From Ceratotherium simum simum (Eukaryota > Chordata > Mammalia > Perissodactyla > Rhinocerotidae), in the NCBI RefSeq assembly GCF_000283155.1, contig NW_004454208.1, positions 1,220,899 through 1,284,898 on the forward strand: DNA of 64,000 nt. Direction: 5' to 3'. How positions within the stretch are numbered: position 1 is the stretch's first letter; each line of letters opens with the position of its first letter. Under the pieces are notes generated by a model. It worked only from the letters and a program-made list of their open reading frames with translations, was not told where the DNA came from and made no database searches. Below, in pieces: positions 49,137 to 61,429 of the stretch. Position numbers and translations under genes: made by a program.

Positions 49137-51454
49137 AAAAAGAAAAGCCCTTTGCTATTTAGCTTCAAGTCTTGCATTAATTAACAGAAGAGTATTTTGT
49201 AACTCATAGCATTTACTTACAAACAAAACACTAAAATATTTAAACACTTTGTTCCCTTAATAAATGTGTTCTCCACTACATTGCTTCCTGTAGGAATTTT
49301 CTTTTTCATTCATTCAACAACTAGATGAACACTCTCTGTGTCCCAGGCCTGACAGTACCCGGAACAGACTGCATAAATGAGTGAATGAGTGAGGAATGAA
49401 TGAGACTAGCCCTGCTGGAAAACACTAAGCTGTAGCCCTTTTGACTTTTGTCCTCCCTCATCCTTCTCTGCTCTACCTCCTCTCACGCCTAACTTGACAG
49501 CAAAGGCTGCTCTGGCCGCCACAAACAGGGTTACTCATTTGTAATGTCTATGTTGTGGCTAGTTAGAATGTTTAGGGGCTTCTTATTTTTATAGCAAATC
49601 AACAAAGAATAGAAGCACACAGACTCTGAGCTAGTTCATTTTAGAATTTCTCTATCAGCTTTCATATTCCACATTTGCAAGTCTGGGTTTCTCAAAGTAT
49701 TATTTTTATGAAGACCAAAGAAGACTTGGACACAGTTATTCATCTACTTAAACCGTTATACTCTCCTTCAAGAAAAGAGTTGAGAGCTTAGCCAGGTTAG
49801 TTGCAGACTCTGACCTTCCTTCAATCTTTGGTTCAGTGGACTGGACCTGTCTGGGCCCAACGGGAAGACTTTGACCCAAAGTCTAAGCTATTTTATCTTC
49901 TTAGGAGCCTGTGCGAAAGCTCCAGAGTTGCAATAATCCAGGCAGATGGAATGCTCCATCTTAACCGATGAGACAAGACTGTGTCCCACCATTTCTCTTT
50001 TTAATCTTTAAGAAAAAATTTCGCACAGCTACATGGAGAATCAACCACGTAATCTTACTTCAACAGCTGGAAGGATCAACATCTGTCTTAAAGACATGGA
50101 TTATGTCCTTGACCTGTTTTTATCTCAGCTGGAGTGAGAAAAGCAGCTTCGCATCCATCACTCTATAGCTAACACCATTCCATCTGGGTGGCACCAAACT
50201 GTGATAGTCTTTCTAACAGGTCATTACAAATTTTGAAGCCGTCGTTTGTTTTTTGGAACAGGGCAAATAATATCCTGTGACAAATGCATTTGATCTAGTT
50301 TGTCCCTTGTTGCTAGTTTTCCAATAGAGCTAGGGAATGGGAAGGCAGGGACATAAAGACTTTAAAAATTTATTATTATTTATAATGCTAAATTTTATTA
50401 CATAAATTTTATTACAAGGAAAGGAAGGAAAAGAGAAAAGAAAAGCATGGTGATGAGTCAATACTGTACTGTAAGAAAAGTTGTTTGAGAATTTCCACGA
50501 ATCCACCCTTCCTTTTGAGTTCTCTGTCTCAGGTAATGGCCTTGGCCATCTCCCAGTCACTGGCTCCAAGCTTCACTATCCTTAGCTGCCCTCAGTCGGC
50601 CACCACAGTGATTCTGTCTTCTGATTTATCTCGAATTTCTCTCTTTTCCATAACTTTATTCACAGGCCTTGTCCCCTTTTCATTGGATGACTCTTTCATT
50701 CATTTCACTCACTTAATAAACATTTGCTGAGAATTCACACATGTGGGGGCCCTGGAGACACAAGTGTGCATAACAGACCTAGACTCTGCTGTCAGGGGAC
50801 CTGCATGGGACCCTGGCAGAGAAGAGACACTGAGCACACAGTCACAAGTATGGCGAGTTTCTCAAAAAGGGGGGTCAGGGTGCTCTGGAAGTGGATGAAA
50901 GCAAGTGAACCAGGCTGTGGGGTCCAGGGAAAGCATCCAGAGGCTGTGACATTTCAGTTAAACCTAAAAGGGAGGGTGAGGGATGGCAAAAAGTTTTCAG
51001 TCAGAAAGAATTTGATGAGCTGCCTCTGGCTGTGGCTTTCCGCTCTCTCCCTCATGGCTGCTGGAGTTACGTTTCTAAAGCAGCCTTGTCCGTCCACCCC
51101 CGACGTCCCTTAGAGCCTCTCCCGGCGCAGGACAACACACACCTCTGAGCGTGTTCCTCGGGCTCCGCTTTCTACTCTGACCTCCCACACGTTCTGATGC
51201 ACAGTTTATGCCCACATCACACACTTTGCAGTTTTCTATCCTCATGTCTTTGTGTGTTGTTCCTTTGATTAGGATTTTGCTTTCTCCATCTTGAAAATTC
51301 ATTCTCGTTCTTCAGGGCTCAGCTTAGGGGTTTCTTTTCTTGATTCTCATTAATAATAGTAATTTTTCCCCTGACTGTTCTGGTGTGTTGTGCATACAAT
51401 TACTTAGTACTGAGACCATTCTACCATATATTATATTAATAGTTTACTCGCATG
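49137..51454. other. Spacer with weak ancient repeat traces
   Basis: No gene recognised. Fragments at 49305-49400 (TTCATTCATTCAACAACTAG, then TGTCCCAGGCCTGAC) and 50700-50830 (CACTTAATAAACATTTGCTGAG) resemble decayed L2-like or L1-like sequence. The rest is unique-looking. Confidence 0.45.
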
Positions 51455-51735
51455 TTTTTAGGGTAAAAGCTCTTGAGGATAGAAACATCATCATTGCTTC
51501 TTCCAGCACCCAGCACCAGTATCAGTGTCCAGAACCAGCATCCAGCACCAACACCAATACTAGTACCCAGCATGAACACTTAGCACCAGCACCCACCACA
51601 AGCACCCAGCACAGCACCAGCACTAGCACCCAGCACCTACCACCAGCACTTAGCACCAGCACTAGCACCCAGTACCCAATAAAGTGCCTTGTACACAGCA
51701 GGTTTTCAGTGAATTTTTGTGAAATTAAATGTACA
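51455..51735 (+). repeat. L2 3' end carrying an internal minisatellite
   Basis: The left part reads AAGCTCTTGAGGATAGAAACATC and the right part AAAGTGCCTTGTACACAGCAGG, both typical of an L2 tail. Between them lies an expanded AGCACC-type array (51503-51677). Ends are uncertain because the tail is diverged. Confidence 0.6.
51503..51677. repeat. Degenerate AGCACC/CAGCACCCAGCACCAG minisatellite
   Basis: About 175 bp of hexamer-like AGCACC, AGCACT, AGTACC and CAACACC units grouped into larger phrases such as CACCAGCACTAGCACCCAGC, seen twice. It gives a serine/threonine/glutamine-rich pseudo-frame on the plus strand, which is not a gene. Confidence 0.85.
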
Positions 51736-51815
51736 CTCACTTCCTTAACACAATTAATGATTTAAAAGAAGACTCTTACTTTATTAAGAAATCATGTCTG
51801 CAAAATTACAACTCT

Positions 51816-52066
51816 CGGGGCTGGCCCAGTGGTGTAGTGGTTAAGTTTGCGTGCTCCACTTCAGTGGCCCCAGGTTTGCGAGTTCAGATTCTGGGCGCAG
51901 ACCTACACAACGCTTGTCAAGCCATGCTATGCCAGTGTCCCACACACAGAAAATAGAAGAAGACTGGCACTGATGTTAGCTCAGGGACAATCTTCCTCAA
52001 GCAAAAAGAGGAAGATTGGCAATGGATGTTAGCTCAGGACCAATCTTCCTCACCAAAAAAAAAAAA
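51816..52066 (+). mobile_element. ERE SINE
   Basis: CGGGGCTGGCCCAGTGGTGTAGTGG head, CAGATTCTGGGCGCAGACC, two GTTAGCTCAGG tail modules and an A tail. The duplication TTACAACTCT at 51806-51815 and 52072-52081 is perfect, with further A-rich matches upstream. Confidence 0.94.
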
Positions 52067-52499
52067 AAAATTTACAACTCTATAAATGTGATATTGCTAT
52101 AAATTGTTTTTGAATGTAATTAAAAATTAATATCCTATAATAGCTAATGCCTAAGTCCATGGTGTAAGGAGTGACACTGAAATATTTTCTAAACTTGTGC
52201 TGAGTGAACAGGTTAAGCCCTGCAGAGGTATTGCCGGATGTCGTTAGGAATAGGGAGTGGAAAAGTTAACCGTGCAAGCTTTATGCACTCAGTAGGCAAA
52301 AACAATGTTGAGGCCAAGACTCCATTCTCACTGAGCACAGGTCTCCACTGCAGTTACGACTGACAGTGAGCTCTGACCCCTTCCCTACCGGAGAACCGTG
52401 TGGGCTGTTAGTCGTGAGACGTGTCTCAAGATGTCCCTTTCCCATATGACTCAGTAATGCAAGGAGGCAGTTAATAATGTCTTTATACTACTAATTGTT

Positions 52500-52760
52500 C
52501 TGTGCTGTACAGTTTATGAGGAGCTTTCACATACCTTATCTCATTTGAAAATAATTCTCAAAAGTAGATGAGGTAGATATTTTCATTTTACAGAGGAAGA
52601 AGCTAAGGGTTCATAAAGGTTTATTCATTTCTTCATTTAACAAATATTTATTGGATGTGGCTGTGCCAGATATGTAAAATAAGGCATTTGCCCAGGCAAG
52701 TAAGTGTATTTGAACCCAGTCTTCTGATTCCTCAGCCAGGCTCTTTCCACCACCTCATGT
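52500..52760 (-). repeat. MIR SINE
   Basis: Reversed MIR features: CATACCTTATCTCATTTGAAAATAATTCTC, then TTTCATTTTACAGAGGAAGAAGC, then GTATTTGAACCCAGTCTTCTGATTCC. A short ATTCATTTCTTCATTTAACA stretch may be a second old repeat inserted in it. Confidence 0.75.
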
Positions 52761-52769
52761 GACTGAAAT

Positions 52770-55555
52770 GAAACATCAGCAGAAATGAAATGTAGGGAGT
52801 AGGCAAGAATAACTCAATTCTGTAATTTTTAGGTGTTGGAGAGGATATGGAAGCCATTTCATACCTTCCCTCTCCACTCAGACTGAAAGTTTAGCTCCAA
52901 ATAAAGAGGCTGGCTCTTATGCCTCTTAGTATTCTTTGAAACTCCTGGCACATGTTGAATCTTCAGCACTATCCCTTGGAATATTCCTGAGTTGAATTTT
53001 TGTGTATGTTCAGGCCCAGCCACCTATTTGAGCTACTTAAGAGCTTAGTCGCTTGGATGTTTTTGGCCTATGTTTACTGGACAATTGCTTTTTTTTAATG
53101 GGTGGGCTACGTAGAAACTGCCATTGGATTAACAGCCAAGAGTTGTATCTGAGCTCCTGCTTGATATAAACTGGATAGTTTAATACCTTGGTACAAGACC
53201 TTTCCCATACACACACATCAGGATATGTTTGTGGAGCCAAATAAACCCTCAGACTCACAAGGCTTTCGTAGGCTGCCTTGGCATCAGCCTGCTCAGAAGT
53301 GCACAGTAAAGGAGCCAGAGCTTGCTGGCTGGGCCATGTCAGGCCTTCCTCTCAGTGGGAGTCTGCAGATCTGCCCACTGGCGATCAGGAGCTAGTCTCT
53401 CTGCCCCAGGTGATGGTTCAGGTGCAAGAGACGAGACTCATTGGCAGGTGTGGGGCTGCCCTGACTCGGGAGCCTCGTTCCCCACAGGAGCCGTTGATGT
53501 TGCTCCAGGTTCCTCCAAGGTGCACGATCCAAGGTCATCACACTGAGGGAAGCCCAAGGATGTGGCTTCCTGTCAGGTGTTCACGTGTTCTCGGTCCTGA
53601 TACAGTTATCAATCAGGTTGTTTCCACCATCAGCCGTGCCGCTTAGTGACATAGTTACATATTCCATCTTTATCTGTTTCCAGGCGAACAAAGCCCAGAA
53701 ATTAACCACAGGTCAAATTCTTACACAGAAGAGAAAGACTTTATTAATCCTTTGCCCACATCCCCATCAAGAGCTGGATATTAACATTTACCTTTTCTCC
53801 AGATCTCAGCAATATCATGAGCACATATTAAGGTATTTGAAATGTTTAACAGGAAAGTTTAGGATAATGCTCTGGTTTTATGATTCACATAAATCTTAAG
53901 TTAGAGTTAGGGTGTATCGTCCATATCCCCGATTTCGCCAGGTACACCGTGTTGTCTTCAGAATGATGTGAGCAGCAGTGTTTGATGACACAGAGATGCT
54001 ACGTCACAACACAGGACTCTCTGCTGTGTTTTCACCGACAGAGTTGTCTGTCATTCTTGAGCTCCCGGCTGCTGCTCTCGGCGCGCACACCTGTCTTGCA
54101 AGAGCACGCAGGGAGTTCTGCAGAATCAGCAGAGAATGCAGACTGCTGATCAGTTTGATGATGGCATGCCTGTGTCAGAGGGGCACACCCAGAAACACAG
54201 CCCTTGGCCCAGAGCTATCCTGTAAAAGGTGTTGCTTACCTGTTCTCACTCAAGTCAGCACTCAGGTAGGGATTGCAAACCCCGACTGGGTTTACCCTGT
54301 TCAGGTACGTCCTCGAGCCTGAATATAACTCAGGTCTCTATAAGGATCAATGGGAAGAATGGAACCATGTGGTTACGAGGCAGTTACCTGCAGCATAAAT
54401 GAACACTGTAAATTATAAGTAATGTGCAGGCACAGTTGCCATTCTGGCACTGCCCACTCTCCCCAGTAGGGTGCTGGTGCGGGGACTGGCTGGGAGAGTG
54501 GATTAGTGGATCAGCGGATCTGGCCATGATCTGCTTCACATAATGTCCTGTTTATATGACTGACCGACCTTATCAACTTCTACATCCCTTCCAGAGTGTG
54601 CTCACCTGTTTACTCCTGAGTAGGATGACTTGCTCAACTCCCTGACTGTGGCTCCTTGAGTCCATGACCAGTCAGTCACCTTCACCTCAATAAGTGAGAG
54701 AAATGACAGAAGACGAGACCTTGACTGTGGGGTAGTCTGGGGGACTGCGGGCAGGTGTCAGCAATGGCCCTTAGTTCTATGTACCAGGCTTCTAGGGGGT
54801 TCCAGGACTTTCCAGATGGATACGGCAGGGTTGTGCAGATGCTTGATTTTCTGTTACCCACATCCTTCTAAAGCATAGAGTCCAGAAACTGTAGCACCAT
54901 TCCTCAGGAGGTGTCTACCTGAATGAAAGAAAGGCCAATAGCCCCATAGCTTTGTAGAACAAACTCTAGTTTACAAAGTGTTTGTATGTGGCTTCTCCCA
55001 TTCAGTTACCTCCCAGGGTGCCATGCTGTTCCCTGATTTACCCATTGCAGCACAGTGCTCGTTTTCTGGACAGCAGTCTGAGATCCTCTCCTGTTTATCC
55101 CTGTTATGTTTGGGTCCCTAGACCTTTCCAGCCGGACATGTACAGATATTTTTTCAGATTTATCACTTAGTGTTAGGTAGTAGTATTAGAATCAAGTCAT
55201 ACGTTATCTTTTTGTTTACTAATATTGTAGAATTTATTATCAACTGACAGAAAATCAAGGCTTTTTGCCTTCTTCTTGGACACCCTGTTTGAGTTTTGAG
55301 CTTATCTTCCCTTTCTGGAAAGTGAGAATGTTTACACCTCCCTGTAGGCAAAACTTTGAAGCATTTAAAGGTTATCATTCATGTTCCTGCTCCTCTGCTA
55401 CCTCCATCGTTGATATTCATTTCTCCACCTTTGCATCTTTGCTTTTTTTAGGGACACTTAAACTGTGTTCCATTGCCATTATATCTTATCCTTTTGACAC
55501 ATTTCTTCTAAGAAGTGAGGACAAAAAAGCTTAAGAAGCTGTTTCTTCAAGGTAT
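52770..55555. other. Spacer with no recognised gene
   Basis: About 2.8 kb of mostly unique-looking DNA. Frames at 53278-53646 and 53978-54322 (plus) show no domains and no conserved motif. Part of it (53.3-54.9 kb) could be old retroelement internal sequence, but I could not match it to any family. Confidence 0.4.
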
Positions 55556-55974
55556 TTAAATTGAAATGATTCTCTAGTAACATTTTCAGGTATTCTGAAA
55601 GGTGCTGAAGGAGCTGTTTTGAAGCGTAGAACTCTGCTGGGTATTTCCAATTCCAAAGACTGGTCCAGGTGAGGTGCTGGTGGGTCCTGTGGTATATGTG
55701 CTTGATTTTTAAGCAGTCTGCCTTTCTATGTATACATATTTGAAACTATAAATTTCTTTCTAAGCACTGTTTTAGTTACACCCCAGAAATTTTGATGTTA
55801 GGTTAAAATTTTTTTCTGATTTATCTGGTAATGTCTTCTTTGGCCCATGTGTTAACTAGATTTGTTTATTGTTTAATTTATGCATATATGGGGCTTTTCT
55901 ACATATTTTATTGTTAATGGATTTCTAATTTAATTCAGTTTTGGTCAGAGAACAAACTCTATAAGATTTTTTTT

Positions 55975-57397
55975 TAAGATTTTTTTTTTTAGAGTAATTT
56001 TAGGTTGACAACAAAATTAAGAGGGAGGTACAGAGAGTTCCCTTATACTTGCTATTCCCACACGTGCATAGCTTCCCCCATTATCAATATCACTCACCAG
56101 AGTGGCATGCTTTTTACCAAGGATGAACCTACACTGACACATTGTAATCACCCAAAGTCCATAGTTTACCTTGGGGTTCACTCTTGGTGTTGTACATTCT
56201 ACAGGTTTTGACAAAAGTATAATGACATATATCCATCATTACTGTATTGTACAGAGTATTTTCACTGCCCTAAAAATATTCTGTGCTCTGCCTTTTTGTC
56301 TTCTCTCCCCCCACAACTCAACCCTGGGCAACATCTCATCTTTTTATTGTCTCTATAGTTTTGCCTTTTCTAGAATGTCATAGAGTTGGAATCATACAGT
56401 ATGTAGCCCTTTCAGATTGGCTTATTTCACTTAGTAATATACATTTAAGATTCCTCCATGTCTTTTCACGGCTTGATAGCTCATGTGCTGAATAATATTT
56501 CCTTGTCTGAATGTACCACATTTGCTTATCCATTCACCTACTGAAGGACATCTTGGTTGCTTCCAACTTTCGGCAATTATGAATAAAAGTGCTATAACAT
56601 TTGTGTGCAGGTTTTTGTGTGGACACAAGTTTTCAACTCTTTGGGGTAAATACCGAGGAGTGTGTTTGCTAGATCGTACAGTAAAAGTATGTTCAGTTTT
56701 GTAAGAAACTGCCAAACTGTCTTCCAAAGTGGCTGTACCATTTTGCATTCCCACCAGCAGTGAATGAGAGTTCCTGTTATCTCAGACCCTCACAGCATTT
56801 GGTGTTGTCAGTGTTCCGGATTTTGGCCATTCTAATGAGTGTGCAGTGATATCTCATTGTTGTTTTAATTTGCATTTCCCTGATGACATGTGATGTGGAG
56901 CATCTTTTCAGACGCTTATTTGCCCCCTGTATGTTTTCTTTGGTGAGGTGTCTGTTGAGGTCTTTGGCCCATTTTTTAATTGGGTTGTTTGTTTTCTTAT
57001 TGTTGAGTTTTCAGAGTTTTTTGTGTATTTTGGATAGCAATATTCTTTATCAGATATGTCTTTTTACAAATATTTTCTCCCAGTCTGAGACTTGTCCTCT
57101 AATCTCTTGATACTGTCTTCACAAAGCAGTTTTTAATTTTAACGAAGTTCAGCTTATCAATCCTTTCTTTCCTGGACCATGTCTTTGGAGTTATATCTAA
57201 AAAAGCATCACCATACCCAAGGCCATCTAGGTTTTCTCCTATGTTATCTTCTGGGAGTTTTATAGTTTTGCATTTTACATTTAGGTCTGTGATCCACTCT
57301 GAGTTAATTTTTGTGAAGGGTGTGGGGTCTGTGTCTAGATTCATTTTTTTGCATGTGGATGTCCAGTTGCTCCAGCACCATTTGTTGAAGAGACTTT
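55975..57397 (-). mobile_element. L1 3' part nested in L1 copy E
   Basis: A reverse 5'-truncated L1. The 3' UTR comes first (GTTGACAACAAAATTAAGAG, CATAGTTTACCTTGGGGTTC), then the ORF2 C-terminal region up to about 57397. Flanking AAGATTTT copies on both sides are a plausible short duplication, and copy E reads through once it is removed. The tail family is the same as that of copy D (48600-49130) but in opposite orientation. Confidence 0.85.
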
Positions 57398-58229
57398 GTA
57401 AGATTTTAATCTTTTGAAATTTATTGAGACTTGTTTTATGGCCCAGCACGTGGTCTGCCCTGGTGAATATTTCATGTGCTTCTGAAAAAATATGTATTCT
57501 CCAGTTGTTTGGTGTAGTGTTCCGTGGTTGTCAGTTAGGGCAACGAGGTTGATGGTGTCATTCAGATCTTCCATTGCCTTAATGATTTTTTTTTTGTCTA
57601 CTTGTTCTGTCAATTAATGAGAGAGGAGTGTTATTATCTAACCATGATTGTAGATTTTTCTATTTTTCTCTTAGTTCTAACAGTTTTTGCTTCATGTGTT
57701 TTCAAACTATTATTAGGCACATACACACACAATTGTTAACTATTTGTGATGTTTGACTCTCCATCGTTATAAAATAAAACCTCTTTACTTCTGGTAGACT
57801 CCTTCTCTTGAGGTCTATTTTGTCATATACTGATATAGCCACTCCAGCTCTTATAACATGTAGTGTTTGCATAGTATATCTTTTTCTATCCTTTTACTTT
57901 CAACCTATTTGCACCTTTGTATTTAAAGTCTTTTGTAAACAGAATATAGTTGGGATCTTCCTGTTTTTTTTATTCCCAGTCTGCTAATCTTTGCCTTTAA
58001 TTGAAGCTTCCAGTCCAATTGCACTTAATAAAATTATTGATATGGTTGGATTTAGTTCCGCCATTTTGTTATTTTCTCCTGTTTTTCTTTCTTGCTCTCT
58101 ACTTTTTACCTCTGTTACTCCTTCCTTACCTTCTTTGGAGTAAACTATTCTTTAGTATTGTGTTTTAATTATTCTATCGGCTTTTTTGCTCTATCTTTTT
58201 GCATTATTTTTTAACACGTTGCTCTAGCG

Positions 58230-58404
58230 AAGTGATTCTCAAAGTTTATGTTCATCTGAATCATTTGGAGAGCTTGTTAAAACATAGATCACTGGGCTTC
58301 ACCCCAGAATTTCTGGTTCAGTAGGTTAGGAGTAGAGCCCCAGAATGTGTATTTCTAACAAGTTCCCAGGTGATACCAATGCTGCTGGTCCTTTGAGAAC
58401 ACTG
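58230..58404 (-). mobile_element. MER5A-type hAT DNA element
   Basis: It begins AAGTGATTCTCAAAG and ends TTTGAGAACACTG, near-perfect terminal inverted repeats of a short Charlie-type (hAT) element. Inside are CACCCCAGAATTTCTGGTTCAG and TTCCCAGGTGATACCAATGC. Flanks CTCTAGCG / CTCTGGGA are a diverged 8-bp duplication. Non-autonomous. Confidence 0.9.
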
Positions 58405-58920
58405 CTCTGGGAATTAAAATCTGCATCTTTAACTTTTTAGAGTCTAATTAGGGTTAATATTGGACTACCTCACATGAAATACAGACTATAGGAAACTTGC
58501 AACAGTATAGTTTCATTTACCCATGACACTAATCCTTTGCACTGCTGTTGTCATATTTATCACATCTACATATTTTAGAAAACCCACAATACATTGTTTT
58601 GCTTTTTGTACTAAATAGTCATATGATTTTAATGAAATTAAGAGAAGAAAAGAAAATATAGTCTCTTATATTAACCCACATGTTTACCACTCCCTGTGAT
58701 GTTTATTCTTCCTGGAGATCCTATTTATCATCTGGTGTCATTTCCTCTCAGCCTAAAGAACTTGCCATAGCATTTCTTGAAGAGCATGTCTGATCACAAT
58801 GAATTCTCTCAGTTTTTGTTGACCTGAAAACGTTTTTGTTCTGCCTTCATTTTTAGAGGATATTTAAAAGATACTTTTCCTGGATATAGAATTCGAGGTT
58901 GATGAGTTTTACTTTTTTCT

Positions 58921-59793
58921 GGGTCTAGGACTCAGAAATCTTCATCTTTTACAAGCACTCCAGGTCATTCTCATACACAGAGTCTGTGGGCCAGTTTGAG
59001 AAATACAGTAAGCACTCCATTAATATTATGGATACAATGAGAAGAACAATAGTGGCCTTGGTGATGGTAGTTTCAGTGGGATGGTGGGGATGGAGTTGGG
59101 TGAAGAGCAAATGAAGAAGTCTGACAGGGAGTGTAGACAATGATCCCTCTCTATCAAGTGATGTAGCTCTTACTGATCTTCTTTCCTCTTAGAACAAATT
59201 AGATTAAATTGGGGTTACAGTCTGTTGATCTACATTTTTGACATAGATGTGATGGAGCTTTCATTTTGTAGACTTATTCAAACTGTAAATTTCTTCTGCC
59301 TCTGCCTCACCTAATCTATGTGACCCTTTAACCATTTCTATTGATTCTGTTCTCCAAAAGCTGGCTTGAAATGGGTCTGAAGGTCTGGGCATCATGGCCT
59401 CATTGCTAGTACCAGTGACATTCAGGATGAGTCAGCACAGGGTCTGGTGAAATGTGACAGCTGCAAGTCACACAGCTGAGGTTTGGACAGAGAGGCAGTG
59501 AGTCCTGGGACCACTTTTGTAAGCAGACGGAGGGCCTGCACGCCGTCTTCCTCTGTTTTCTCCCTGCTGGGGAGACATCTGCTGTGAGTGGTGCTGTGGA
59601 GGGAGGACTCATGCTGTGGAGAAAGCGGGGGGTAGGAGAGAAGGCCTGTGGGTATAAGACGGTGCAGAGAATGAAAAACGTCAAAAGGGAGATACAAACA
59701 AAACCCTGCAGGGTTTTCAGGGTGGAGTGTATGAAGAACACACTGTTCTCAAGCAGGCTTAGTGGCAGAGGGAAATGGGAAGAAGCAAGAAAC
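58921..59793. other. Spacer with no recognised feature
   Basis: Unique-looking sequence between the old L1 and an ERE. Open minus-strand frames here (59422-59697 and the longer one through the ERE) are not supported as genes. Confidence 0.5.
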
Positions 59794-59805
59794 GGGGACT
59801 GCTTT

Positions 59806-60104
59806 TTTTTTTTTTTTTTTGAAAGGAAGATCAGCCCTGAGCTAACACCCATGCTAATCCTCCTCTTTTTGCTGAGGAAGACCAGCTCTGAGCTAACATC
59901 TATTGCCAATCCTACTCCTTTTTCTCCCCAAAGCCCCAGTAGATAGTTGTATGTCATAGTTGCACATCCTTCTAGTTGCTGTATGTGGGACACGGCCTCA
60001 GCATGGCCGGAGAAGCGGTGTGTCGGTGCGCGCCCGGGATCCGAACCCGGGCCGCCAGTAGCGGAGCGCACGCACTTAACTGCTAAGCCATGGGGCCGGC
60101 CCAA
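59806..60104 (-). mobile_element. ERE SINE
   Basis: Reverse full-length copy with a long poly-T, CCCCAAAGCCCCAGTAGATAG and GGATCCGAACCCGGGCCGCC, ending GCCATGGGGCCGGCCC. The duplication GGGGACTGCTTT at 59794-59805 and 60105-60116 is perfect. The many intact CpGs point to a young copy. Confidence 0.96.
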
Positions 60105-60116
60105 GGGGACTGCTTT

Positions 60117-61235
60117 GAGGCTATCAAACCACAGGGCACTTTGGCGGACACGGAGAACAGTCTGAACGGGCACCAGGGTTGAGAGGCTGACCGGTGCCTT
60201 CCTCATGTCACGTTTATTTTACCAATTTAGTTTCTTTAGTTTTTAGTGATCAATTGGGAACATGCAAGTGAGGGTATTGTGGCTTTGAGATTTTATGGTC
60301 AGTTGAGCTTGTTTATTCTGGTGCTGGTATCTCATGACTTAAGTGTACTTCAGGTCTTCATGCTTTCTGAGGTGGCAGTAGCCAGTTGTACTGGAGTAGC
60401 TTCTTACATAAGCATAATTACAACGTTTGGAGACAAAGATCCCGCGAGCACCAGCTGTGTACGGACACAGTCTGCCACTGCCACTGGGCACAGTGCTTCA
60501 GGGTATGTATTAAAGATTAGACACAGCTTCCACCCTCAAGAGCATTATGTTATAATTTGGGAAGCCAGGGATATCAAAACAATCAACATATGTGTGGGCA
60601 AAAGTCATTAGATGGAATGTAATGGCATTGTGCAGTAGGAAGACGTGGAGTAAATGGTAAGTTATGGCTTACTGAAGGAGATGAAATGTAAACTAATGTG
60701 ATGCAATAAACTGGAGGTGAGAGAGGGTGTTTATAGAAGATGGAGGAAGGAAGACAGGGATACTGAATATAGCTCTGATTGCCACTCTGCAAAAGTCCCT
60801 ATAAAATACCCCAGATCTATGGGCTTAATCCCTTTTCCCAGTTTTTCACAAAATCAGGTTATCTTTGGCACTTTTCTTGTTGGTCCGCCTTACCAATAAT
60901 ATCGTTTCATTTTACTCTTACAGGCAACAGTCGCCTGGAAGGACAGCAAGGCCACCTACTCACCTTTGACTTCTGTCCTTCACAACCATCCCGCAGAACT
61001 GGGGTGAGCTGCTGGGTGGTCCTAGACCCTGGTTCTTCCAGATGTTATATCTGTCTCTGTTTGATTTACCTACCGACGTGATGTCCTGTGGTTAACAGTG
61101 ACTGTTAGAAATATTGTCTATACTCCTTTAGCTGCAGTCAACGCTTTCTTAGGACTTGCAGACAAATTTCACCCATATATTCAGTTATCATTTTTACATT
61201 TGTTTTTGTGCAAATAATGTGCTATCAAGCGTATT
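60117..61235. other. Spacer with no recognised feature
   Basis: Unique-looking DNA. Small frames (60246-60611, 60779-61081 plus) lack recognisable domains and splice support. Confidence 0.5.
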
Positions 61236-61239
61236 GTCT

Positions 61240-61425
61240 CAAGTTGATTTTAAGCTTCACAGCAATCTTTGAGCTATAAGTGTTGTGATCCCCATTCTAC
61301 AGTTGAGGGTGACTGAAGTGCATGGGTTAAGTGGTTTACCCAAGATGCACAGGTAGTAAATGGCAGAGTTAGTTAGGACTTGAACTCATATCTCCTGGTC
61401 TCAGGGCCAGGACTCCAGTCATCAT
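61240..61425 (-). repeat. MIR SINE
   Basis: Reversed MIR: CTTCACAGCAATCTTTGAGC, CCCCATTCTACAGTTGAGGG, AGTGGTTTACCCAAGATGCACAGGTAGTAAATGGCAGAG, then GGACTTGAACTCATATCTCC. Confidence 0.85.
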
Positions 61426-61429
61426 GTGA

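Larger units (their letters stand above)
55560..58920 (-). mobile_element. Old L1 LINE (copy E), interrupted
   Basis: Reverse-oriented ORF2/ORF1-region L1. Landmarks include TTTTGGTCAGAGAACAAACTC (before 55960), GGCCCAGCACGTGGTCTGCC (57440-57460), GTCATATACTGATATAGCC (57820) and CTGGATATAGAATTCGAGG (58880). It is split by another L1 at about 55975-57397 and by a MER5A at 58230-58404. Heavily decayed. Confidence 0.85.

Noticed and set aside
51340..51765. 141-codon frame rich in S, T and Q
   Set aside because: Translation of the AGCACC minisatellite inside an L2 repeat.
53240..54900. Possible endogenous retrovirus internal region
   Set aside because: Composition and fragments suggested it, but I could not identify any protease, polymerase or LTR landmark, so I left it unassigned.
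59406..60206. 266-codon open frame on the minus strand, the longest frame in the window
   Set aside because: It reads straight through the ERE SINE at 59806-60104 and its poly-A (a lysine run). Flanking parts have no domain or conserved motif, and the frame depends on a recent insertion.
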